Assembly: GCA_028277025.1 (NCBI GenBank)
Contig: JAPYVG010000087.1
Coordinates: forward strand, 1-6,352
DNA length: 6,352 nt
Direction: 5' to 3'
Origin: Sulfolobaceae archaeon
Lineage (GTDB): Archaea > Thermoproteota > Thermoprotei_A > Sulfolobales > Sulfolobaceae
The position numbers were made by a program, and so were the translations under genes. Positions 1 to 5,562 of this stretch are shown in pieces. How positions within the stretch are numbered: the first letter of the stretch is position 1; each line of letters opens with the position of its first letter. A model generated the notes under the pieces. The model searched no databases, was not told the origin of the DNA, and saw only the letters and a list, made by a program, of their open reading frames with translations.

Positions 1-132
1 GTTAATGCACCGATGAATAAAATAGGTAGTTTGTTAAGAGCTTTTGAGAAGCACTTGTTCCTTTCATTACTAATAGTAGCTCTATTCCTGGTAATACTGG
101 CTGTTGTCATAATAATATCTGCTAAACATTGA
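1..132 (+). CDS. C-terminal end of a membrane-anchored protein (5' end outside window)
   Basis: The plus-strand frame is open from base 1 to a TGA at 130-132, giving the last 43 residues of a protein that begins to the left of the window. A short polar, possibly amphipathic stretch (NKIGSLLRAFEKH) is followed by about 22 strongly hydrophobic residues, mostly Leu, Val and Ile, and a short tail ending SAKH. This is a single C-terminal membrane helix, as in tail-anchored or surface-anchored archaeal proteins; which side of the membrane the body lies on cannot be told. I do not recognise the family from this fragment. There is an ATG inside the frame at 13-15, but the frame is open upstream of it, so a start there is unlikely. 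The gene converges on the minus-strand genes, with T-rich DNA between them. Confidence 0.6.
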   Translation, partial: VNAPMNKIGSLLRAFEKHLFLSLLIVALFLVILAVVIIISAKH

Positions 133-137
133 ATTTT

Positions 138-263
138 ATGTCATCGTCTTCAAACTATATATTAAGTGTTGGAGTAGATCACGTTCAGAATTTTAGCGAA
201 TCTATTTACGATAGTGTTAGTTGGAAAAATAACATACATATAGAGTTGAAAATTGATTGTTGA
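138..263 (+). CDS. Possible 41-aa small ORF
   Basis: An ATG at 138-140 opens a 41-codon frame ending in TGA at 261-263. It starts five bases after the stop of the preceding gene and is followed at once by a T6 run that could terminate transcription. The predicted peptide is mixed polar and hydrophobic (MSSSSNYILSVGVDHV at the start, IHIELKIDC at the end), with no membrane helix and one terminal Cys. There is no Shine-Dalgarno motif upstream. I do not recognise it. It may be a real small protein, a remnant of a longer gene, or a chance open frame; the short length and lack of a ribosome-binding site keep confidence low. Confidence 0.22.
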   Translation: MSSSSNYILSVGVDHVQNFSESIYDSVSWKNNIHIELKIDC

Positions 264-298
264 TTTTTTATGTTATAAAAAGTTATTTTTTCTTTTTT
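264..298 (+). terminator. T-rich termination region for plus-strand transcripts
   Basis: The plus strand carries T6 at 264-269, T6 at 286-291 and T6 at 293-298 (interrupted by one C), downstream of the plus-strand gene ending at 132. Archaeal RNA polymerase terminates at such U-rich tracts without needing a strong hairpin. The last two runs lie inside the 3' end of the convergent gene, where they encode its Lys-rich tail (KKKK). Confidence 0.5.
276..282 (-). terminator. T-run after the membrane-protein gene
   Basis: On the minus strand the TAA of the membrane-protein gene (285-283) is followed after one base (C) by T5 at 281-277. This is a plausible short U-tract terminator for the minus-strand glyS operon. 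There is no clear stem. Confidence 0.35.
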
Positions 299-1443
299 GC
301 CTCAATTAATATATATATTATCGGGATGATGTATTGTAACAATCCTCCTGCTAAACCAGAGTAGACGAGATATCGATGCACTGGCAACCTCAATATTAAT
401 ATTATAGTCCCTAATATTATATCTATTAGTATTGTTATTAGTATCGTCACGACTATTAATATAGTTTTACTATCAATTTGTCTTATACTCGTGGTTATTC
501 TATTAAACAGGATTTGTCTTATACTCATGCTATTCTTTAAAGGCATGACCCTTGTTCTCAAATGTTGTTGAACATTTTCTGATTTTCCTTTCTCGTTTAT
601 GTACTTTTTAAAGAGATGATAAGTGAGGTCTGCAAAGGATGTAGAGAAGGCTAAATAAGCTATCAATCCATTTATCCCTACTAATAGTTTACCTACTTTA
701 GGATTTATGTTTAGTACAAGATTAAAATGACCAATTAAAATATATAATATAATAATTACAGTTATCACTAAAAAACCCATTATAACACCATATATGAATT
801 CCTTCCTTTCATCTGGGGAATTCAAGAATTTTTCCTCCCTTAATTTATTAAATATAGGTGTAAAGCCTACCATCGCAAATAACGTTAAACCTATCCAGTC
901 TATTTCAGTTATCTGTATTTTATCACCTGTACCTAAGAGTGGGATGAGTAGGATTAGTGATGATGTATAATAGTATTTGAATTTTACAAAATATGTTGAA
1001 TTTCTATAATAATACATTATTATAAAAAGTATAATAGAAATAAATACTGTTATAAATACTGTGAACTCGAAGGGTAAGTTAAAGATTAAGGCTATGTCGT
1101 TATTTGCAAAATATGATAAATAACCTAAACTAGCTGGTACGTCATAAAAAACAAAGCCTATAATTAAGAATAGTTGTGCCCAATTATTTTCGTGTATTGA
1201 CATTCTTTCTAGTCCTAAAATTACTAATATAGTTAATCCATATATTAGTATAATTAACGGAATTGTAAATATTAGAGAAAGTCCTTTCATGTCAAGATAA
1301 TAGAAAATACCCAATCCTACAGTTGCAAAAAAAGATGTATGATTCCCTTCTTTAAACGGTTCTCGCTTAAAAAAGGACGCAAGTACGCTGATTTTAGTAG
1401 CAATTACTCTGGTTATAGAAGATCCCTTGATTTCTTTATTCAT
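283..1443 (-). CDS. Polytopic membrane protein of unknown function
   Basis: This 386-residue protein is dominated by hydrophobic segments. By eye the membrane spans lie near residues 37-51, 55-78, 89-112, 125-146, 157-172, 182-198, 216-240, 252-273, 328-352 and 359-381, so about nine or ten. A positively charged N-terminus precedes them, a polar loop with many Lys, Arg, Asn and Gln residues lies at 278-327, and the tail is KKKK. I see no ATP-binding, redox or transporter signature and do not recognise the family; a transporter or integral scaffold is possible but is only a guess. The start is well supported: the ATG lies inside the last codons of the upstream glyS gene, overlaps it by 8 bp and has GGAGG motifs just upstream. 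It therefore probably shares the glyS transcript and may be translationally coupled. Within the 278-327 loop the SIRQI motif occurs twice, 12 residues apart, reflecting a short in-frame DNA repeat. Confidence 0.85.
   Translation of the reverse strand: MNKEIKGSSITRVIATKISVLASFFKREPFKEGNHTSFFATVGLGIFYYLDMKGLSLIFTIPLIILIYGLTILVILGLERMSIHENNWAQLFLIIGFVFYDVPASLGYLSYFANNDIALIFNLPFEFTVFITVFISIILFIIMYYYRNSTYFVKFKYYYTSSLILLIPLLGTGDKIQITEIDWIGLTLFAMVGFTPIFNKLREEKFLNSPDERKEFIYGVIMGFLVITVIIILYILIGHFNLVLNINPKVGKLLVGINGLIAYLAFSTSFADLTYHLFKKYINEKGKSENVQQHLRTRVMPLKNSMSIRQILFNRITTSIRQIDSKTILIVVTILITILIDIILGTIILILRLPVHRYLVYSGLAGGLLQYIIPIIYILIEAKKKK
476..529 (-). repeat. Short in-frame direct repeat inside the membrane-protein gene
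   Basis: The segments 476-493 and 512-529 match at 17 of 18 bases, offset by 36 bp (12 codons). They encode the doubled SIRQI motif of the soluble loop. It could be a small tandem duplication that has since diverged between the copies. Confidence 0.5.
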
Positions 1444-2875
1444 ATCCTCCGCCTCCTCCGCCTAAAAGAAGGTTTTTTATAGCCTGGCCTATATCTCTAA
1501 TATTTACCCTTATTTGCGCCTTCGTATCCCTATTTCTAATAGTTACTGTATTTTCATCTAAAGTTTTAGAATCTACAGTAACTACTAATGGGATACCTAG
1601 AGTATCAGCTTTAGCATATTGAGCCTCTATTTTACCTTTTTCAAATAATTTAAATGTAACGTAACCCAATGATCTTAATGTTAAATCGACTTTTTCTGCA
1701 ACGTTAATAAATTCATCGCTATGGTGGATAGAGGCTATACCTACTTCTAAAGGCGATATTTTGTATGGTATTCTAAATAATGGCCAATTTCTATCTGATG
1801 GACTAGGGTCATAGTTTAGCAGTAAAACAGCCATTGTAATTCTATCTAGGCCAAAGGACGGTTCTACAACATGCGGGATCATACCGTTTTCACTTAAATT
1901 AGCACCAGAGTATTTAGAGTGTACAGTGAGATCATAATCCGTTCTGTAAGCATTGCCTATTATTTCGACCCAATCATCTTCTATATTTACTTCCACGTCT
2001 ATCGTCCCCTTAGAGTAGAAGGCCCTCTCTTCAGGTGGTACGACTCTGAATCTAATCTTATTGCCGGGTAAACCTAGTTCATTGGTTAGCCATTGCCACT
2101 CTCTACCTACCCAAAAGGCTAGTCTGACATTCGGCACTAAACCTTTTTTAACGGCTTCATTTAGCTCCATTTCGATAGTCTGTTCTTCATAAAATATAGG
2201 TAATCTAATCTCTTTAACGCTGTCATAAAGTGGATGTGAATCTAAGTGAGAGGGTAGAACGAATTCTTCTATTTCCATCTGGACGAACTCTCTGAGCCTA
2301 GATCCACGAGGCGATATTTCATTTCTGTAAGATCTGCCTATTTGCGCTATAGCGAATGGTAACTTTAGTCCAATTGCTTTAAAATTCATGAAATTAATGT
2401 AAATATTTTGTGCAGTCTCTGGTCTTAATGCGGCATTTATCTCATCGGTCAAACCTACTGTGAGTTCCAACATTAGACTCTTTTGTTTTATTTCTTGTTC
2501 TTTTAGATCAGTTAAATCTCTAGGGCAGATTAGTTTACCATTAGTTTCCTTTAGTAAGTGATCTACTCTATAGGTATTCGAGCATTTTGGACATTTTATC
2601 ACGGGATCAGTAAAATTGGAAAGATGTCCAGATGCCTCAAAGACGATTAATGGCAGTATCGTACTTCCATCCATTAAGAAGACATTAGGTATTTTCTTTA
2701 TGAAGAAATTAATCCAGCTATCTATTATTTTCTGCCTTAGCATTGCACCTGGTGGTAGCCAATCTATAAATCCAGAAATATTTCTACCTTTGTAAATTTC
2801 TGCTGAATTAACGTAAAAATTCCTTAGGAATCTTTCTACATCTTGCTTGTACTTACTTTGACTCATTTTATTCAT
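1436..2875 (-). CDS. glyS: Glycyl-tRNA synthetase, class II, archaeal/eukaryotic type (divergent, short)
   Basis: GlyRS joins glycine to tRNA-Gly using ATP in the cytoplasm. Recognisable parts in order are an N-terminal block with EIYKG (26-30), ASGHLSNFTDP (81-91), a zinc-type insert (CPKC at 95-98, CPRD at 117-120), RPETAQ (151-156), motif 2 RNEISPR...REF (184-197), NAYRTDYDL (308-316), motif 3 EPSFGLDR (338-345), and an HGTP-type anticodon-binding domain from about 375 to 468 (TVTIRNRDT at 443-451). The glycine-pocket Glu and Ser of RPETAQ and EPSFG are kept. Oddities are a length of 479 residues where archaeal GlyRS is usually nearer 570, a motif 2 loop about two residues shorter than the usual PRQGL(I/L)RLREF, Asp where the fourth zinc-binding Cys is expected, and a six-glycine tail (472-477). 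The start is ATG 2875 or the in-frame ATG at 2866; the promoter spacing favours 2875. It heads an operon with the overlapping membrane-protein gene. Family assignment is firm; whether this is the cell's only GlyRS is not known from the window. Confidence 0.93.
   Translation of the reverse strand: MNKMSQSKYKQDVERFLRNFYVNSAEIYKGRNISGFIDWLPPGAMLRQKIIDSWINFFIKKIPNVFLMDGSTILPLIVFEASGHLSNFTDPVIKCPKCSNTYRVDHLLKETNGKLICPRDLTDLKEQEIKQKSLMLELTVGLTDEINAALRPETAQNIYINFMNFKAIGLKLPFAIAQIGRSYRNEISPRGSRLREFVQMEIEEFVLPSHLDSHPLYDSVKEIRLPIFYEEQTIEMELNEAVKKGLVPNVRLAFWVGREWQWLTNELGLPGNKIRFRVVPPEERAFYSKGTIDVEVNIEDDWVEIIGNAYRTDYDLTVHSKYSGANLSENGMIPHVVEPSFGLDRITMAVLLLNYDPSPSDRNWPLFRIPYKISPLEVGIASIHHSDEFINVAEKVDLTLRSLGYVTFKLFEKGKIEAQYAKADTLGIPLVVTVDSKTLDENTVTIRNRDTKAQIRVNIRDIGQAIKNLLLGGGGGGYE
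1446..1459 (-). promoter_or_regulatory. Shine-Dalgarno embedded in the poly-Gly codons of glyS
   Basis: On the minus strand the six glycine codons GGC GGA GGA GGC GGA GGA contain GGAGGAGG (1459-1452, eight bases before the ATG at 1443) and a second GGAGG (1450-1446, two bases before it). These match the archaeal anti-Shine-Dalgarno sequence very well. The first has near-ideal spacing and probably sets the start of the membrane-protein gene. The same bases therefore encode the GlyRS tail and the ribosome-binding site of its neighbour. Confidence 0.75.
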
Positions 2876-3342
2876 CTAATTAATATTAGCTCACTACGAT
2901 ATATAAATTTTACTAATGTATATCTCATTACATACACTTAACTAACTCACTAGATTAATTTGATTATAGTAATTTATTTAATTTATAATTGATCATTATA
3001 AGCACTACTGCTTTCGTCCTCAACAATACTATGCGTTAATCTAATCGACGTAGGAGGTATATTAAGCGTACAAATAGTATAAATATTGAGTTATAAATCC
3101 TAATTTTGACAAAATATATTCAGAATCTCAGTTAGTATTTATATACAGAAAATTTTTCTATGTATAATAAAATCATAATTAATAACTTACACTATACAAT
3201 TTTTACATTTATTATAATATCAATGTAAATAATACAAAAAATATTTTTTAAATTTTTCATCTTTTACTCATTTTTACTTCTTCTTTTAATTTGTTAATTA
3301 TGTTCTTCTTCAGAGTTTTTACTTATAGTCTTTTTCATATTA
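2876..3342. other. AT-rich spacer between glyS and the IS relic
   Basis: Apart from the glyS promoter at its left end, I see no intact gene here. Most of it is extremely AT-rich (3181-3240 is about 13% GC). A GC-richer island at about 3000-3075 keeps two frames open: a stop-free minus frame 3090-2983 of 35 codons ending at a TAA, and a plus frame of about 26 codons. Neither has a convincing start, so this may be a gene relic. An AGGAGGT at 3052-3058 resembles a ribosome-binding site but no start codon follows at a suitable distance. An 8-bp inverted repeat (TTTACATT 3202-3209, AATGTAAA 3222-3229) may form a weak hairpin. Confidence 0.5.
2900..2914 (-). promoter_or_regulatory. TATA/BRE promoter of glyS
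   Basis: Read on the minus strand, GTAAAA (purine-rich BRE, 2913-2908) is followed by TTTATATA (2907-2900). The box centre lies about 28 bases before the ATG at 2875. With the usual 25-27 base spacing in Sulfolobales this puts the transcription start within a couple of bases of the start codon, so the mRNA is probably leaderless. That agrees with the absence of a Shine-Dalgarno motif. Confidence 0.7.
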
Positions 3343-4256
3343 GCTGCAACGGGGGCTAATAGGGAGTTAAATCTAGTGTTAGTAATGGGAGCTGTTGGGC
3401 TTAGTGTGCTAAGGACCTTAAAAGGGGGATAAGGAAGCTAGTTAGCAAGAAGCCCAAGAACCTAAACGAGACAAAAGCTAGGGCAATACATGGAAGGAAT
3501 GAAAATTAGCGAAATAGCAAAAATACTACAAGTTCACAAGAGTATAGTATATACACGGATTAACGAATTCCAGTGAGAGGGAGAAAAATGCCTACAAGGA
3601 AAGAAAAGGAAGAAAAAAGAAGGAAATGAGAGGGAAATAAAGGTAGAAGAAATACAAGGAAAAACCATATGGAAGGCAAAAACATAGAGGAAAAGTTCAA
3701 CGTAAAAATAAGCTACAGCATGGAGAATGGCGAGAAAAGACTGAAAATTCCCTACATAAAACCCTACAAGATCGACAAGAAGAGACCAATATATGCCGAC
3801 TTAGGGAGAGGTTGAAGGGCGTTATTAAGAAGGGTGTAAAAGTGTTTTTCATGGACGAGTCTGGTATTAGTCATGATCCGTCTAGGGTTAGGAGCTTGGG
3901 TTTATATGTTGTTAGGGTTGATTATCCAAGTGTTATGGTTATATTCCAGCTTGTATTCCCTTGTTTGATGGTAAGCCTTGTCTTATGCTAATTTATTCCA
4001 ATGTTGATTCTAGGGTTTTCGCTAATTTTCTTTACTTGCTTAGGGTTTAGGAATTCTGGTAATGTAGTGTTGATTCCTGATAACGCTAAGTTTCACTAGT
4101 CTTCTTATGTTTTCGCTACTGCTTCTAGGATTAACATTACTTTTCTTGCCTCCCTATTCTCCGGATTTAAACCCAATTGAGTTGGTTTGGAAGGATTTGA
4201 AGCGTTGGGTTAATACTTATTATTACTCGTGTTACGCTCTAGGTACTTCAGATTAG
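3298..4256 (+). mobile_element. Remnant of an IS630-family insertion sequence
   Basis: The segment holds one decayed transposase gene (described separately) and little else. IS630 elements are about 1.0-1.2 kb, insert at TA, and have terminal inverted repeats; I could not identify a matching pair of ends here, so the borders are set by the coding remains. The left edge is where the transposase-like frame opens after a TAA at 3295-3297, but the true left end may lie further left in the AT-rich spacer. The right edge coincides with the 3' end of the ankyrin gene, and the usual last few dozen transposase residues are not recognisable, so the element is probably truncated there. It cannot move on its own. 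Sulfolobales genomes carry IS630-type elements such as ISC1048 and ISC1078; I cannot say which, if either, is closest. Confidence 0.75.
3343..4256 (+). pseudogene. Broken IS630-family DDE transposase
   Basis: Pieces in different plus frames join into one transposase. From the left they are a hydrophobic N-terminal piece (ANRELNLVLVMGAVGLS) to a TAA at 3430, then RKLVSKKPKNLNETKARAI in the next frame, then a helix-turn-helix (ISEIAKILQVHKSIVYTRI, 3490-3576, ending TGA). After these come IEEKFNVKISYS and RLKIPYIKPYKIDKKRPIY (about 3680-3800), then VFFMDESGISHD (first catalytic Asp at 3854). DGKPCLMLIYSNVDSRVF follows in a shifted frame with a TAG at 4048, then VVLIPDNAKFH (second Asp at 4079, TAG at 4097), and after another frameshift near 4148 FLPPYSPDLNPIELVWKDL (Glu at 4179). 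The D to E spacing is about 32 residues, close to the DD34E spacing of the IS630/Tc1 group. There are at least seven stops or frameshifts. The final TAG (4254-4256) overlaps the ankyrin gene's stop on the other strand. Confidence 0.88.
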
Positions 4257-5236
4257 CTATTTCTCAAGGCACTCTCAAGTAAACTACGAATTGCACTATC
4301 TTTAGCATAATCTAAGGGAATATACCCCCCATTGTCGGCAATCCGCGGATCAGCTCCACGCTCAAGCAAGATCTTAACAATCTCAATATGACCTTCTTGT
4401 GCTGCACGATGTAGTGGCGTTTCACCGTTATTATCTTTAGCGTTTGGGTCAGCACCATGCTCAAGCAAAACCCTAACAACGTCAACATAACCTTCCAATG
4501 ATGCGTCATGCAATGGCGTCCAGCCGTCATTATCTTTAGTGTTTGGGTTTGCCCCACGCTCAAGTAGCAGTTTGACAATCTCAACACGACCACGATATGC
4601 TGCCCAATGTAGTGGCGTTTCACCGTTATTATCTTTAGCGTTTGGGTCAGCACCATGCTCAAGCAAAACCCTAACAACGTCAACATAACCTTTAAATGCT
4701 GCCCAATGTAGTGGCGTTTCACCGTTATTATCTTTAGCGTTTGGGTTTGCCCCATTTTCGAGTGCTGTTTGTAATTCACTCAAGTCACCAGTCATAGCCG
4801 CTACGAAGAGTTCAATGTTCCTGTCCGTGGATTCTAATCTTACTTCTTCCGCACGTTTATTTATATACTCTATTAGCTCGTTCTTGTCCTTAATACCTAG
4901 ACTTACCTTAGCCCAATCTAGTATTTCAGGGTACTGCTGCAAGATATTTTCAATATCATCAACCAATCTATGTATCCTTTCTCTGGCACTTACATGAGAA
5001 TATGAACTTATTCTCGCAAAACCACTTAGACCAAAAGCTAGTGAAGAGATAACTAGACCTTTATTTCTCAGTCTCTCTAAAATATTTCTAACCGTCTGAA
5101 CGTCCTCTTTCAAAAAGTCCGCTATCTTCTTAGGTGTAGTAGGTTTTCCAGCCTTAGAAAGAATATCTATACTTATAACCACTGCACATTCTGCAGGTGT
5201 CAATCTTTTTGTGTTTGAATGACCTAACTCATTCAT
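4253..5236 (-). CDS. Winged-helix / ankyrin-repeat fusion protein
   Basis: This 327-residue protein has three parts. Residues 10-80 look like a winged helix-turn-helix DNA-binding domain: helix 13-28, the HTH region TPKKIADFLKEDVQTVRNIL (34-53), then ERLRNKGLV and a hydrophobic wing. Residues 84-137 are a charged helical linker. Residues 139-324 are ankyrin repeats: an N-cap (139-168), four full 33-residue repeats (169-201, 202-234, 235-267, 268-300) with the consensus DNxGxTPLHxAA and LLExGA, and a C-cap. Ankyrin repeats bind other proteins, so a transcription regulator controlled by a partner is a reasonable inference, but no target or partner is visible. It has no signal peptide or membrane helix and is predicted cytoplasmic. 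The start at ATG 5236 fits a TATA box 29 bases upstream, so translation is probably leaderless. The repeats are GC-richer than the rest (about 47% against 33% in the HTH part). The 3' end abuts an IS630 relic and no terminator T-run follows, so the original downstream DNA may have been lost. Confidence 0.9.
   Translation of the reverse strand: MNELGHSNTKRLTPAECAVVISIDILSKAGKPTTPKKIADFLKEDVQTVRNILERLRNKGLVISSLAFGLSGFARISSYSHVSARERIHRLVDDIENILQQYPEILDWAKVSLGIKDKNELIEYINKRAEEVRLESTDRNIELFVAAMTGDLSELQTALENGANPNAKDNNGETPLHWAAFKGYVDVVRVLLEHGADPNAKDNNGETPLHWAAYRGRVEIVKLLLERGANPNTKDNDGWTPLHDASLEGYVDVVRVLLEHGADPNAKDNNGETPLHRAAQEGHIEIVKILLERGADPRIADNGGYIPLDYAKDSAIRSLLESALRNS
4337..4732 (-). repeat. 99-bp ankyrin-coding tandem repeats with exact 84-bp copies
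   Basis: Four tandem 99-bp units encode residues 169-300. Segments 4411-4494 and 4609-4692 are identical over 84 bases and lie exactly 198 bp (two units) apart. The segment 4708-4746 repeats the first 39 bases of that block one unit further on. At protein level the repeats alternate: repeats 1 and 3 share YVDVVRVLLEHGADPNAK, while 2 and 4 share the pattern (V/I)EIVK(L/I)LLERGA. This is the mark of a duplicated two-repeat unit. Confidence 0.9.
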
Positions 5237-5261
5237 GCATACTTACTTAATATAGTTAGCC

Positions 5262-5275
5262 TAATAAATTTATTT
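5262..5275 (-). promoter_or_regulatory. TATA/BRE promoter of the winged-helix/ankyrin gene
   Basis: On the minus strand an A-rich BRE-like AAATAAA (5275-5269) precedes TTTATTA (5268-5262). The TATA centre is about 29 bases upstream of the ATG at 5236, giving a leader of two or three bases at most. No Shine-Dalgarno motif is present, as expected for a leaderless mRNA. If the protein is autoregulated, its operator would be expected near here, but I see no clear symmetric site overlapping the TATA box. Confidence 0.55.
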
Positions 5276-5487
5276 GAATTAGTATGATAATCTTCTACAT
5301 TATCCGTCAGATAAAATTATTATGGTGAATTAAATTAATCTAAAGCGTATACTAAAAAGAGAATTCACCCATCAACTAATGATTGAAAATCTCACTTTGA
5401 ATATATTTATTTTCAATAATAGTATTCTCTAATAGAAAACTGGACTTATAATCACGTGAACTCTAAATCAATAATAAAACCTATAGG

Positions 5488-5504
5488 AAAAAACTTATAA
5501 GTTT
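5488..5504 (-). terminator. Palindrome plus T-run downstream of the six-Cys gene
   Basis: Read on the minus strand, the perfect 14-base palindrome AAACTTATAAGTTT (5504-5491) runs directly into further T residues, making T6 (5493-5488), and then CC. It lies about 60 bases after the stop of the 99-aa gene. The stem is AT-only and weak, but the U-tract suits archaeal termination. A palindromic protein-binding site is the alternative. Confidence 0.4.
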
Positions 5505-5562
5505 CTTATTAATTATTCATTATAATATAATAATAGAAAGGGAAATCGTATAATCAATTTCT

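Larger units (their letters stand above)
5237..5562. other. AT-rich spacer upstream of the ankyrin gene
   Basis: I find no convincing gene in this 326-bp stretch. It holds the ankyrin-gene promoter at its left end and a palindrome with a T-run at its right end (both listed separately). In between lies a perfect 9-bp inverted repeat (ATTGAAAAT 5382-5390, ATTTTCAAT 5409-5417) with an 18-base spacer, of unknown meaning. The longest plus-strand ATG frame I checked there (from 5380) is only 17 codons. Confidence 0.5.

Noticed and set aside
3202..3229. 8-bp inverted repeat considered as an IS end or RNA hairpin
   Set aside because: Both arms lie on the same side of the transposase relic, so they are not paired IS ends. 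In DNA this AT-rich such an inverted repeat can occur by chance.
3311..4290. Weak match between AGTTTTTACTT near 3314-3324 and AGTTTACTT on the minus strand near 4288-4280, considered as IS terminal inverted repeats
   Set aside because: The match needs a two-base gap, is short, and would place the right end inside the ankyrin coding sequence. It is not strong enough to define the ends.
4312..4779. 155-codon open frame on the minus strand, out of phase with the ankyrin gene
   Set aside because: It is a shadow of the ankyrin repeats. The 99-bp period is a multiple of three, so an alternative frame free of stops in one unit stays open through all copies. It is Thr/Lys/His/Cys-rich nonsense with no promoter or ribosome-binding site.
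4815..4997. 60-codon plus-strand frame
   Set aside because: It lies wholly antisense to the winged-helix/linker part of the ankyrin gene and has no start signal.
5382..5417. GATTGAAAAT, which recalls the end of Sulfolobales CRISPR repeats
   Set aside because: There is only one copy, with no regularly spaced repeats. The only related sequence is its inverted partner at 5409-5417.
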